This document shows positions 1-9,600 of a stretch of DNA of 46,741 bases, piece by piece. A model generated the notes under the pieces. That model saw only the letters and a list, made by a program, of their open reading frames with translations, was not told the DNA's origin and did no database searches. Position 1 is the first letter of the stretch. Each line of letters begins with the position of its first letter. The stretch lies in assembly GCF_900091855.1 (NCBI RefSeq), contig NZ_FMCH01000629.1, forward strand, positions 1 to 46,741, written 5' to 3'. The stretch comes from Streptomyces sp. DvalAA-14. Its GTDB lineage: Bacteria; Actinomycetota; Actinomycetes; Streptomycetales; Streptomycetaceae. The translations under genes and the position numbers were made by a program.

Positions 1-35
1 TTTGTCAGACACGGCCTAGGGACCTGGTGGCAGGG

Positions 36-1127
36 TCAGGCCCCGGGCGCGTTGGGGGAGACGGGCTGGACGACGAGCGGGAGTTGGGCGACGAGCAGTC
101 GGCCGTCCATGGTGACGCCGCCGTCCATGGCCACCGCCAGGCTGTCCGCGTAGACCATCGGGCCGCGGACGGCCTGGGCGCGCTCCTCGCCCTCGGCCGG
201 CACGTACTCGCCGCCGACCTCGCCGAGCAGGTACGGGATGGGGCTGTGGCCGTGCACGACCTGGCTGCCTCCGTAGGCGCCGAGGAGTTCGCGGGCGGCC
301 TTGGCGCCCTCGTCGCCGCGGAAGGCGAACCGCTTGGTGAACTTGCGGAACAGCTCCCAGCATTCGTCGGCGTCGCCGCGCTGCAGCACGCCGGTGACCG
401 CGTCGTTCATCTCCTCGATGCTGCCGCCGTACTCCAGATACGCGGTGGTGTCGGAGTGCAGCAGCAGGTGACCGTCGGTCAGGTGGGCGGCGTCCAACCG
501 GGAGATCCAGGTCAGATGCCGGTCCTCCAGCCGCTCCATGTCGGAGGGCTGGCCGCCGTTGAGCCGCCAGGCGGCCAGGAAGGAGGCCGTGCCGCCGGTG
601 GAGTTGACGGGCGCGTCGCCGAAGCGGTGGGCGCCCAGCAGCAGCAGCTCGTGATTGCCCATCAGGGCCCGGCAGTAGCCGCCGGCCGCGGCGGCCTCGG
701 CGGACAGCTGCATGACCAGTTCGATGACGCCGACGCCGTCGGGGCCGCGGTCGGTGAAGTCGCCGAGGAACCACAGCCGCGCGCTGCCCGCCGACCAGTG
801 GCCCTCCTCGTCGACCAGTCCGGTCTGCCGCAGCTCGGCCAGCAACTCGGCCAGATAGCCGTGCACATCGCCGACCACGAAGAGCGGACCGGGCCGGTCA
901 CCGTTCTCGGCTGTCGCCGTGATCACCGGGAGATCCTGTTCGGTCGGCGTGTAGTCCGTCGACACCAGCGGAACCTCCGGCCTGGCGGGGTCGTAGACGG
1001 CCGCAAGCGGCGAGTAGCCGTCCGGCGCCCGCTCGAATTCCGGCGCCGCCCCGTAATCGGGCGCGGGTTCGAAGCCGGGCTCGTACCCGGATCCGGGGTC
1101 GTACCCCTGATCTGCCCCCTGAGTCAT
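36..1127 (-). CDS. Calcineurin-like metallophosphoesterase
   Basis: A 363-residue protein of the metallo-dependent phosphatase superfamily. The metal-binding signatures are all visible: GDVHG near residue 86, GDFTDRGPDG near 122, GNHE near 157 and a C-terminal GHSPIPY-type histidine motif. These residues bind a dinuclear metal centre that hydrolyses phosphomonoesters or diesters; the substrate cannot be read from sequence. The first 60 or so residues are Pro/Gly/Tyr-rich, low in complexity and probably disordered. I chose the ATG at 1127 because GGAGGGG lies about 5 nt upstream; a GTG four codons earlier (1139) is also open but would overlap that ribosome site. No signal peptide or membrane segment is evident, so it is likely cytoplasmic. 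It lies downstream of, and on the same strand as, the lacI-type gene, separated by about 150 nt. Confidence 0.9.
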   Translation of the reverse strand: MTQGADQGYDPGSGYEPGFEPAPDYGAAPEFERAPDGYSPLAAVYDPARPEVPLVSTDYTPTEQDLPVITATAENGDRPGPLFVVGDVHGYLAELLAELRQTGLVDEEGHWSAGSARLWFLGDFTDRGPDGVGVIELVMQLSAEAAAAGGYCRALMGNHELLLLGAHRFGDAPVNSTGGTASFLAAWRLNGGQPSDMERLEDRHLTWISRLDAAHLTDGHLLLHSDTTAYLEYGGSIEEMNDAVTGVLQRGDADECWELFRKFTKRFAFRGDEGAKAARELLGAYGGSQVVHGHSPIPYLLGEVGGEYVPAEGEERAQAVRGPMVYADSLAVAMDGGVTMDGRLLVAQLPLVVQPVSPNAPGA

Positions 1128-1281
1128 CGACCCCTCCACGATCGCGCCGCCATCCGCCCATCATAGGAATGACGCTGGCGCGTTGTGACATACCCAGGCA
1201 CCTGGTTTTCAGAAGGTTCAGACAAACTACCCTTTAGTCCCCGTTCGCCGCCGCTTCGGGGCCTCCTGGCGGACGTCCGGC

Positions 1282-2388
1282 TCACCCCTCCCCGCGGGCG
1301 GGTCCGCGCGGGGGGCTGACGGTGGTGCGGTGCGCCCGGCGCTGCGACGACGCCCGGACGATCAACTCGGTCGGCATCACCTGTTGTACGGGATGGGCCG
1401 GGCCGTTGCCCTCGATGGCGTCGATGAGCAGCTGCACCACCGCGGTGCCGATCCGCCGCGGTTGGAGGGACAAGGTGGTGATCGGCGGGTCGGTGCCGGC
1501 GTAGCCGCCGCTCTCGCTGCAGCAGACCAGCAGCAGGTCGTCGGGGACCCGCAGGCCGTAGCGCCGGGCGGCGGCGAGCAGATCGGTGCCGTTGGGGTCG
1601 AACAGCCCGTAGACGGCGTCCGGTCGGTCCGGGCGCGCGAGTAACCGGTCGGCGGCGACCGCGCCCGCGCAGGGATCGTGGGCGGGATACGCCTCGTAGA
1701 CCGGTTCCTGGCCGACGCGTTCGCACCACTCCAGATACGCGGTGGTGGACAGCCGGGTGTAGGTGTCCGTGCTGGTGCCGGTGAGCAGACCGATCCGGCG
1801 GGCACCGGCCGCGGCGAGGTGGTCGAGGATGCCGAGCACGGCCTCCTCGTGGTCGTTGTCGACCCAGGCGTGCACCGGCAGGCTGCCGGCCGGGCGGCCG
1901 TCGCTGACCACCGGCACGCCCTGCCGGACGAGTTCGGTGACCACCGGGTCCTGGTCGGAGGGGTCGATCACCACGGTGCCGTCCAGCGCCACGTTCCCCC
2001 ACACGTCGTGCCGTGAGGAGGCGGGCAGGATGACCAGGGCGTAGCCGCGGGCGAGTGCCGCCGAGGTGGCGGCCCTGGCCATCTCCGCGAAGTAGGCGAA
2101 CTCGGTGAAGGTGAACGGTTCTTCGCCGTAGGTCGTCACGGTCAGACCGATGAGGCCGGATTTGCCGGTGCGCAGTGTGCGGGCGGCCGCGGACGGCCGG
2201 TAGCCGAGCCGGTCGGCGACCTCCCGGACATGGCGACGGGTGGCGTCGGGCAGTCGGCCCTTGCCGTTGAGCGCGTCGGAGACAGTCGTGATCGAGACTC
2301 CGGCGGCAGCGGCGACGTCCCTGATCCCCGCCCGCTCCAGCCGGCGTCCGACGGGCCGGTTCGCCTGGTGTTTCCCTGCAGCTGTCAT
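1282..2388 (-). CDS. LacI-family transcriptional regulator
   Basis: A 368-residue regulator. Residues 22-67 are a LacI helix-turn-helix plus hinge helix (IRDVAAAAGVSITTVSDALNG is the recognisable core). The rest is a periplasmic-binding-protein-like effector domain with the usual patterns GLTVT, GTVVIDP, GLLTG and a C-terminal ELIVRASS end. Family members bind palindromic operators and release them on binding a sugar or other small ligand; the ligand here is unknown. The start is ATG 2388; the frame stays open upstream but that part has no family similarity. It is divergent from hisC across 348 nt, which holds a possible operator half-palindrome near 2449-2460, so autoregulation is plausible. 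Confidence 0.9.
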   Translation of the reverse strand: MTAAGKHQANRPVGRRLERAGIRDVAAAAGVSITTVSDALNGKGRLPDATRRHVREVADRLGYRPSAAARTLRTGKSGLIGLTVTTYGEEPFTFTEFAYFAEMARAATSAALARGYALVILPASSRHDVWGNVALDGTVVIDPSDQDPVVTELVRQGVPVVSDGRPAGSLPVHAWVDNDHEEAVLGILDHLAAAGARRIGLLTGTSTDTYTRLSTTAYLEWCERVGQEPVYEAYPAHDPCAGAVAADRLLARPDRPDAVYGLFDPNGTDLLAAARRYGLRVPDDLLLVCCSESGGYAGTDPPITTLSLQPRRIGTAVVQLLIDAIEGNGPAHPVQQVMPTELIVRASSQRRAHRTTVSPPRGPARGEG

Positions 2389-2736
2389 GGCGTGCCGATA
2401 GTAGGGCGGTGCTGGTCCATCCGGCTTCCGCCAGCGCAACCCCCAAGAAGAACGGTTTCTGCAAGATCGAAAGCCGTATGCAAAGTGGAATATGCAGGCG
2501 GCAGTGGCCCAGGTCCGGGCGATGCGGTCCCGGGCGCCGGGATCACCCGGCCATTGGTCCGCGACGGCTGGTCCCGGCAACTCACTCCTACGGGGGATGC
2601 GCGCCACCGCGCACGCCACCCGGGCACGTTTTCCGGTCCGTCGGCGCACCCGGCGCGGGTCGCCGGCCGCGCACCCCCTTTCCCGTGACCCGGCGCACCC
2701 CTCCCCAGCCGGTCCCGCCGCTCGTAGGGTGTGGTC
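2389..2736. promoter_or_regulatory. Divergent intergenic region between lacI-type gene and hisC, with LacI-like operator candidate
   Basis: No gene is supported in these 348 nt. At 2449-2460 the sequence AGAACGGTTTCT has AGAA/TTCT arms around a central CG-containing core, resembling LacI-family operators of the GAAACCGGTTTC type but imperfect. It lies about 60-70 nt upstream of the regulator start, a good place for autorepression. Promoters for both genes should be here, but I see no strong -35/-10 pair for hisC. The operator call is inference from position and family preference only. Confidence 0.35.
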
Positions 2737-3813
2737 ATGAGCACCCCCAAGCTGCGCGCGGAACTCGACGGCATCCCGACGTACAAGCCGGGCCGGCCCC
2801 CGACGGCGACCGAGGGCCTACCTGCCTTCAAGCTGTCCTCCAACGAGAACCCGTATCCCCCGCTGCCGGGTGTCATGGAGGCCGTCACCGCCGCCATGAG
2901 CGCCGTCAACCGCTACCCGGATCTGGCCTGCTCGCTGCTGACGGGGGAACTGGCGACGCGCTTCGACGTGCCCGCCGAGCACGTGGCGACCGGCACCGGC
3001 TCGGTCGGTGTGGCGCAGCAACTGGTACAGGCGACCTCGGGGCCGGGCGACGAGGTGGTCTATGCCTGGCGCTCCTTCGAGGCATATCCGATCATCACGC
3101 GGATCAGCGGCGCCCGGGCGGTGCAGGTGCCGCTGGACGCCGCCGAGACGCACGACCTGGACGCGATGGCGGACGCGGTCGGCGAGCGGACCCGGCTGGT
3201 GTTCGTCTGCAATCCCAACAACCCGACCGGGACGGTGGTCCGGCGGGCGGCGCTGGAACGTTTCCTGGACCGGGTGCCGGCCGATGTGCTGGTGGTGCTG
3301 GACGAGGCGTACCGGGAGTTCAACACCGATCCCGAGGTGCCCGACGGCATCGACCTGTACCGGGACCGTCCCAATGTCGCGGTGCTGCGCACCTTCTCCA
3401 AGGCCTACGGCCTGGCCGGGCTGCGGGTCGGCTTCGCGATCGCCCACGAGCCGGTGGCCGCGGCGCTGCGCAAGACGGCGGTCCCCTTCGGTGTGAGCCA
3501 GGTCGGCCAGGACGCGGCGGTGGCCAGCCTGCGCGCCGAACCGGCGCTGCTGGAGCGGGTCGCGGGCCTGGTCGCCGAACGCTCCCGGGTGGTCGAGCAT
3601 CTGGCCGCGCAGGGCTGGACGGTGCCCGAGACCCAGGCCAACTTCGTCTGGCTGCGGCTGGGGGAGCGCACCGTGGACTTCGCCGAGGCGTGCGAGCGGG
3701 CCGGTGCCACGGTCCGGCCGTTCGCCGGCGAAGGAGTCCGGATCACCATCGGCGAGACCGAGGCGAACGATCTGCTGCTGCGGGCGGCGGAGAAGTTCCG
3801 CAAGGAGCTGTAG
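2737..3813 (+). CDS. hisC: Histidinol-phosphate aminotransferase
   Basis: A 358-residue fold-type I PLP aminotransferase that converts imidazole acetol-phosphate and glutamate to histidinol-phosphate and 2-oxoglutarate in histidine synthesis; some members also act on aromatic amino acids. Visible motifs: [10 protein letters not shown] near residue 33, NPNNPTG at 159-165, LDEAYREF at 188-195, and the PLP lysine K222 in [15 protein letters not shown], followed by the arginine-bearing C-terminal ITIG segment. The length is normal for HisC. Start ATG 2737 has AGGG upstream; GTG 2731 is an alternative. The gene is not in a his operon, and Streptomyces carry a second hisC in their his operon, so this may be the HisC2-type paralogue. 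The cyd operon follows 225 nt downstream under its own Rex site. Confidence 0.9.
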   Translation: MSTPKLRAELDGIPTYKPGRPPTATEGLPAFKLSSNENPYPPLPGVMEAVTAAMSAVNRYPDLACSLLTGELATRFDVPAEHVATGTGSVGVAQQLVQATSGPGDEVVYAWRSFEAYPIITRISGARAVQVPLDAAETHDLDAMADAVGERTRLVFVCNPNNPTGTVVRRAALERFLDRVPADVLVVLDEAYREFNTDPEVPDGIDLYRDRPNVAVLRTFSKAYGLAGLRVGFAIAHEPVAAALRKTAVPFGVSQVGQDAAVASLRAEPALLERVAGLVAERSRVVEHLAAQGWTVPETQANFVWLRLGERTVDFAEACERAGATVRPFAGEGVRITIGETEANDLLLRAAEKFRKEL

Positions 3814-3979
3814 CCGGGAAGCGCCGCCCGGCTTCCTCGCGGGCCGCGGCGGGAAGCCGCAGTGGGAAACCGCAGTGGGGGCCGCAGCCGGAAAACGCCG
3901 ACGAAACCTCCCCTGATCTGCCCTTTCGCCCCCTGACCACCCCCCGGTGGCAGGGGGCGAACTGCTGTGCGTGATACTG

Positions 3980-4005
3980 CTTGTGAATGAGTTCACGTTC
4001 ACAAG
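3980..4005 (+). promoter_or_regulatory. Rex operator (ROP) upstream of cydA
   Basis: A palindrome CTTGTGAA-N10-TTCACAAG. Nested inside it at 3982-3997 is TGTGAATGAGTTCACG, which matches the Rex operator consensus TGTGAANNNNTTCACA at all but the last base. Rex is the NADH/NAD+-sensing repressor that controls cydABCD in S. coelicolor (established knowledge). The site lies about 35-55 nt upstream of the cydA start, where bound Rex would block transcription when NADH is low. Calling this an operator is inference from a strong consensus match in the expected place. Confidence 0.85.
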
Positions 4006-4037
4006 CGGAGCTCGTATCACCGGAAAGGAGACGTATC

Positions 4038-5555
4038 GTGCAGCTCGCTCTCGGGCCTCTGGACGTCGCCAGGTGGCAGTTCGGTGTCACCACCGTCTAC
4101 CACTTCCTCTTCATACCCCTGACGATCTCGCTGTCCGCGCTGACCGCGGGGATGCAGACCGCGTGGGTGCGCACCGGCAAGGACACCTACCTCAGAGCCA
4201 CCAAATTCTGGGGCAAGCTCTTCCTGATCAACATCGCCATGGGCGTGGTGACGGGCATCGTCCAGGAGTTCCAGTTCGGTATGAACTGGTCGGACTACTC
4301 GCGCTTCGTCGGCGACATCTTCGGCGCCCCGCTCGCCTTCGAGGCGCTGATCGCCTTCTTCTTCGAGTCGACCTTCATCGGTCTGTGGATCTTCGGCTGG
4401 GACAAGCTGCCCCGCCGCATCCACCTCGCCTGCATCTGGATGGTCTCGCTGGGCACCATCTTGTCCGCGTACTTCATCCTGGCCGCCAACTCCTGGATGC
4501 AGCACCCGGTGGGCTACCGCTACAACCCCGTCACCAAGCGGGCCGAACTCACCGACTTCTGGGCGGTGCTCACCCAGAACACCGCGCTCGCCCAGTTCTT
4601 CCACACCATGTCCGCCTCCTTCCTGACCGGCGCGGCCTTCATGATCGGCGTCGCCGCCTACCACCTGGCGCGCAAGCAGCACATCACGGTGATGCGGTCC
4701 TCGCTGCGGCTGGCGCTGGTGGTCGCGGTGCTGGCCGGCGCGCTCACCGCGATCAGCGGCGACACCCTGGGCAAGGTCATGTTCAAGCAGCAGCCGATGA
4801 AGATGGCCGCGGCCGAGGCGCTGTGGGACGGCCAGAAGGGCGCGCCCTTCTCGATCTTCGCGGTCGGCAACGTCAACAAGGGCCACAACGAGGTCGCGAT
4901 CGACCTCCCGAACCTGCTCTCCTTCCTGGCCGACGACTCCTTCACCAGCTATGTGCCGGGCATCAACGATGTGAACAAGGCCGAGCAGGCCACCTACGGC
5001 CCCGGCGACTACCGGCCGAACATCCCCGTCGCCTACTGGGGCTTCCGCTGGATGATCGGCTTCGGAGTGGTGTCCATCGGGGTCGGCGCGGCCGGGCTGT
5101 GGCTCACCCGGCGCAGATTCTGGGTCGCGCCCGAGCACCGGACGGACGACGACGAGGTGCCGCATCTGATGCTCACCCGGAGCGTCCGGATCAGCGACGG
5201 ACTGGCCCGCTGGTACTGGCGGATCGCCCTGTGGACCATGGTCTTCCCGCTGCTCGCCAACTCCTGGGGCTGGATCTTCACCGAGACCGGCCGCCAGCCG
5301 TGGGTGGTCTACGGCCTGCTGCGCACCAGCGACGCGGTCTCCCCCGGGGTCTCGACCGGCGACGTCATCACCTCGCTGACCGTCTTCACCCTGCTCTACG
5401 GCGTACTGGCCGTGGTCGAGGTGCGGCTGCTGGCGAAGTACGCGAAGGCCGGCCCGCCCGAACTCACCGACGACGACCGCCGGTCCCCCACCAGGATCGG
5501 CGGCGACCGGGACGACGACGCGGACGCCGACCGGCCGATGGCCTTTTCCTACTGA
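4038..5555 (+). CDS. cydA: Cytochrome bd quinol oxidase subunit I
   Basis: A 505-residue polytopic membrane protein that carries the haems and the quinol site of the bd-type terminal oxidase, reducing O2 to water with electrons from menaquinol. The N-terminus with ARWQFGVTTVYHFLFIPLTI contains His22, which matches the haem ligand His19 of E. coli CydA. About nine hydrophobic helices follow, with a short quinol loop typical of actinobacteria and then GRQPWVVYGLLRT. I chose GTG 4038 because GGAAAGGAG lies 7 nt upstream and the family N-terminus begins there; an upstream in-frame start would add residues with no family match and run through the operator. First gene of the cydA-cydB-cydDC operon, under Rex control. 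Confidence 0.96.
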   Translation: MQLALGPLDVARWQFGVTTVYHFLFIPLTISLSALTAGMQTAWVRTGKDTYLRATKFWGKLFLINIAMGVVTGIVQEFQFGMNWSDYSRFVGDIFGAPLAFEALIAFFFESTFIGLWIFGWDKLPRRIHLACIWMVSLGTILSAYFILAANSWMQHPVGYRYNPVTKRAELTDFWAVLTQNTALAQFFHTMSASFLTGAAFMIGVAAYHLARKQHITVMRSSLRLALVVAVLAGALTAISGDTLGKVMFKQQPMKMAAAEALWDGQKGAPFSIFAVGNVNKGHNEVAIDLPNLLSFLADDSFTSYVPGINDVNKAEQATYGPGDYRPNIPVAYWGFRWMIGFGVVSIGVGAAGLWLTRRRFWVAPEHRTDDDEVPHLMLTRSVRISDGLARWYWRIALWTMVFPLLANSWGWIFTETGRQPWVVYGLLRTSDAVSPGVSTGDVITSLTVFTLLYGVLAVVEVRLLAKYAKAGPPELTDDDRRSPTRIGGDRDDDADADRPMAFSY

Positions 5556-5573
5556 GGTCCTGAGGAGCGCGAG

Positions 5574-6578
5574 ATGCATCTGCACGACGTCTGGTTCGTC
5601 CTGATAGCCGTCCTGTGGACGGGCTACTTCTTCCTCGAAGGGTTCGACTTCGGGATCGGCGTGCTGACCCGACTGCTGGCCCGCGACCGCACCGAGCGGC
5701 GCGTGCTGATCAACACCATCGGCCCGGTCTGGGACGGCAACGAGGTGTGGCTGCTCAGCGCGGGCGGCGCCACCTTCGCCGCCTTCCCCGACTGGTACGC
5801 CACCCTCTTCTCCGGCTTCTATCTGCCCCTGCTGGTCATCCTGGTGTGTCTGATCGTCCGCGGGGTCGCCTTCGAGTACCGCGCCAAGCGGCCCGACGAA
5901 CGCTGGCAGCGCAACTGGGAGCACGCGATCTTCTGGACCTCGCTGCTGCCCGCCGCGTTGTGGGGCGTGGCCTTCGCCAACATCGTGCGCGGGGTGAAGA
6001 TCGACGCGAACAAGGAGTACGTCGGCGGACTCTTCGATCTGCTGAACGGCTACGCCCTGCTCGGGGGAGCCGTCACCTTGACGCTGTTCACCTTCCACGG
6101 CGCGGTGTTCGCCTCGCTGAAGACGCTCGGGCCGATCAGGGAACGGGCCAGGACGACGGCCACCCGGACGGGCCTGGCGGCGTTCACCCTCGCGACGGTG
6201 TTCCTGATCTGGACGCAGCTCCATACCGGCAACGGCCGCAGCCTGGTGGCGCTGATTGTGGCGCTCGCCGCCCTGGCCGCCGCGCTCGGGGCGAATCTCG
6301 CCGGCCGCGAGGGCTGGTCGTTCGCCTGCTCCGGGGTGACGATCGCGGCCGTCATGGCGATGTTCTTCCTCACCCTCTTCCCCGACGTCATGCCCTCCTC
6401 GCTCGACCCGGCCTGGAGCCTGACCGTCGGCAACGCGTCCGCGACGCCGTACACGCTGCGGATCATGACGTGGTGCGCGGGCATCGCCGCGCCACTGGTG
6501 ATGCTCTACCAGGGCTGGACGTACTGGGTGTTCCGCAAGCGGATCGGCACCCAGCACATAGCGGAAGCGGCGCACTGA
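5574..6578 (+). CDS. cydB: Cytochrome bd quinol oxidase subunit II
   Basis: A 334-residue membrane subunit that pairs with CydA in the bd oxidase. Diagnostic motifs are present: FFLEGFDFGIG near residue 20, GPVWDGNEVWL near 50, and RGVAFEYR near 95, followed by repeated hydrophobic helices and a YQGWTYWVFRKR C-terminal end. The length is normal. ATG 5574 follows the cydA stop by 18 nt with GAGGAG just upstream, so translation is closely linked to cydA. The 64-nt gap to cydDC holds a parS-like palindrome. Confidence 0.96.
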   Translation: MHLHDVWFVLIAVLWTGYFFLEGFDFGIGVLTRLLARDRTERRVLINTIGPVWDGNEVWLLSAGGATFAAFPDWYATLFSGFYLPLLVILVCLIVRGVAFEYRAKRPDERWQRNWEHAIFWTSLLPAALWGVAFANIVRGVKIDANKEYVGGLFDLLNGYALLGGAVTLTLFTFHGAVFASLKTLGPIRERARTTATRTGLAAFTLATVFLIWTQLHTGNGRSLVALIVALAALAAALGANLAGREGWSFACSGVTIAAVMAMFFLTLFPDVMPSSLDPAWSLTVGNASATPYTLRIMTWCAGIAAPLVMLYQGWTYWVFRKRIGTQHIAEAAH

Positions 6579-6598
6579 TGCCCGCGGCGCGGCCGGCG

Positions 6599-6616
6599 AT
6601 GTTCCACGTGGAACAT
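6599..6616. promoter_or_regulatory. parS-like ParB-binding site 1
   Basis: A perfect 18-bp palindrome ATGTTCCACGTGGAACAT in the gap between cydB and cydDC. Its core GTTCCACGTGGAAC differs from the Streptomyces parS consensus GTTTCACGTGAAAC by one symmetric pair of bases. Streptomyces chromosomes carry about twenty such sites clustered around oriC, used for ParB nucleoprotein assembly and segregation (established knowledge). Binding itself is inference. Confidence 0.75.
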
Positions 6617-6642
6617 CTTCCGGGCGAAGCGATCGAAGGGGG

Positions 6643-9600
6643 ATGTTCCACGTGAAACCTGTCGATCCGCGACTGCTGCGGTACGCCCGCACCAGCCGTG
6701 TCTTCCTCGCCGGGTCGGTACTGCTGGGGCTGGTCGGCGCGGTCCTGATCGTCGCCCAAGCCGTCCTCATCGCCGATGTCGTGGTGGGCGGCTTCCAGCA
6801 CGGCGACGGAGCCGGTGCGCTGCGGAGCGACCTGCTGGGGCTGGCCGGCGTGGCGGCGGGGCGGGCGTTGGTCGCCTGGCTCACCGAACTGTGCGCCCAC
6901 CGGGCCGGGGCCGCGGTGAAGTCGCAGCTCAGGCTGCGGCTGCTGGAGCACGCCGGCGCGCTCGGCCCCGGCTGGCTGACCGGGCAGCGCAGCGGCGAGC
7001 TGACCACGCTCGCCACGCGCGGGGTGGACGCGCTGGACGACTACTTCGCCCGTTACCTGCCGCAGTTGGGGCTCGCGGTGGTGGTGCCGGTGGTGGTGCT
7101 GGCCAGAATCGTCACCGCGGACTGGGTGTCGGCGGCGATCATCGTGGTGACGCTGCCGCTGATCCCGCTGTTCATGGTGCTGGTCGGCTGGGCCACCCGG
7201 GAGCGGATGGACCGGCAGTGGGCGCTGCTCGGCCGGCTGTCCGGACACTTCCTCGACGTCGTCGCCGGGCTGCCCACCCTCAAGGTCTTCGGGCGGGCGA
7301 AGGCGCAGGCGGACCGGATCCGGGAGATCACCGGGGACTACCGCCGGGCGACGCTGCGCACCTTGCGTATCGCGTTCCTGTCGTCCTTCGTGCTGGAACT
7401 GCTGGCGACCATCGCGGTGGCCCTGGTGGCGGTCGGCATCGGCATGCGGCTGGTGCACGGCGAACTCGATCTGCGGACCGGGTTGCTGGTGCTGATCCTC
7501 GCGCCGGAAGCTTATCTGCCACTACGGCAGGTGGGGGCCCAGTACCACGCTGCCGCAGAGGGACTGGCCGCCGCCGAGCAGGTCTTCGAGGTGCTGGAGA
7601 CCGCGCCGCGATCGGCGGCCGGCGGTCGGCCCGCGCCCGATCTGCGGACGGCCACCATCCAGGTCGAAGACCTCACGGTGCGGCAGGACGGTCTGCTGGC
7701 CGCGACCACCTTCACGCTGGCCGCCGGAGAGACGCTCGCCGTCACCGGACCCAGCGGCATCGGAAAGTCCACCCTGCTCAGCGCACTGCTCGGCTTCGCA
7801 CCGCCTGCCGCCGGACGGATCCTGGTCGACGGCACCGACCTGGCCGACCTCGACCCGGCGTCCTGGCACCGCCAGATCGCCTGGGTGCCGCAGCGCCCGC
7901 ACCTGTTCGCCGGCACGATCGCGGACAATGTGCGGCTGTCCAGGCCCGGAGCGACCGACGCCGAGGTCGGGGCCGCGCTCGCCGCCGCCGGAGCCGCGGC
8001 CTTCGCCGCCGCCGGGGACCGGATCGGGGAGGACGGCAGTGGGCTGTCCGCGGGCCAGCGGCAACGCCTGGCGCTGGCCCGCGCGTTCCTGGCCGACCGC
8101 CCCCTGCTGCTGCTCGACGAGCCGACCGCCCACCTCGACGGCGTGACGGAGGCGGAGGTCATCGCGGCGCTGAGCAGGCTCGCCGCCAGCCGCACGGTCG
8201 TGGTGACGGCCCACCGCCCGGCCCTCCTGCCGCTGGCCGACCGGGTACTCCCGCTGTCCTCGCCGACTCCTTCCGCCGTGCCCGTCACTCCTGCGGCGGC
8301 GGCCTTCCCGGCCCAGCGCGTCCCGGCGGCCGCGCCCCCGGAACCGGACATCTCGGCGGATGCTTCGGACAGTGCGGTCGCTTCGGTCGCTTCGGTCGCG
8401 TCGAACGCTGTGAACGACGCGGACGAGGGAGCCCCGACGGCTTCCCCTCCCGGCCGGCGCGGCCGCCCGACCGCGGGCCGGGTGGCCGGGCTGATCCGGG
8501 GCGCCGGGTTCTGGCGGCGGTTCGCCGGGGCGGCGGCACTCGGAGTGCTGGCCCTGGGCTGCGCGGTGGGCCTGATGGGCACGTCCGGGTGGCTGATCAG
8601 CCGCGCCTCGCAGCATCCGCCCGTGCTGTATCTGATGGTGGCGGTGACCGCCACCCGGACCTTCGGGATCGGGCGGGCCGTCTTCCGCTACGGGGAGCGG
8701 CTGGTGGGGCACGACGCCGTGCTGCGGGCGCTGGCCGAGGTGCGGGTCGCGGTCTTCCGCCGACTGGAGCGGCTGGCGCCCGCCGGGCTGCGCGAAGTAC
8801 GGCGCGGTGACCTGCTGTCGCGGCTGGTCGCCGACGTGGACGGGGTGCAGGACTACTTCCTGCGCTGGCTGCTGCCGGCCGTGATCGCCGGCACGACAGC
8901 TGCCGCGGCGGCGGCCTTCACCGGGTGGCTGCTGCCGACCGCCGGGGTGATCCTGGCGGCCGGGCTGCTGGCCGCCGGCGCCGCCGTGCCCGCGCTGGCC
9001 GTCGCGGTGGCCCGCCGCACCGAGGGCCGGGTCGCCCCGGCCAGGGGCGAGTTGTCCGCCCAGGTGCTCGGGTTGTTCACCGGCACCGCGGAACTCACCG
9101 TGGCCGGCGCGCTCACCGGCCGCCGCCGTGCCGCCGAGCGCGCCGACCGCACGCTCACGGCGATCACGGCCCGCTCGGCCGCGACCACCGCACTGGGCGC
9201 CGGGCTGACCGCGCTGATCAGCGGCCTCACCGTGACGGCCTGCGCCTGGGCCGGGGTGCGCGCGGTGGCCGGGCACGACCTGCCCGGCGTGACCCTCGCC
9301 GTTGTCGTGCTGCTGCCGCTCGCCGCCTTCGAGGCCGTCAACGGCATGCCGCTCGCCGCCCAGCAGCGGCAGCGCAGTCGCCGGGCCGCCGAACGGGTCC
9401 GGGAAGTACTGGACACACCGCCGCCGGTCACCGAACCGGAAACGCCAACCGAGGCGCCCGCGGCACCGTATCCGCTGGTGATCCGCGGCTTGACGGCCCG
9501 TCACCCCGGACAGGACCGGCCCGCGCTGGCAGGGGTGGACCTGACGCTGACACCCGGCCGCCGGATCGCGGTGGTCGGCCCGTCCGGCGCGGGCAAGACC

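Noticed and set aside
4017-7016. Very long open frame on the minus strand opposite the cyd operon
   Set aside because: It is antisense to cydA, cydB and cydDC, low in complexity (Gly/Gln/Arg-rich), has no ribosome site and arises from the high GC of third codon positions.
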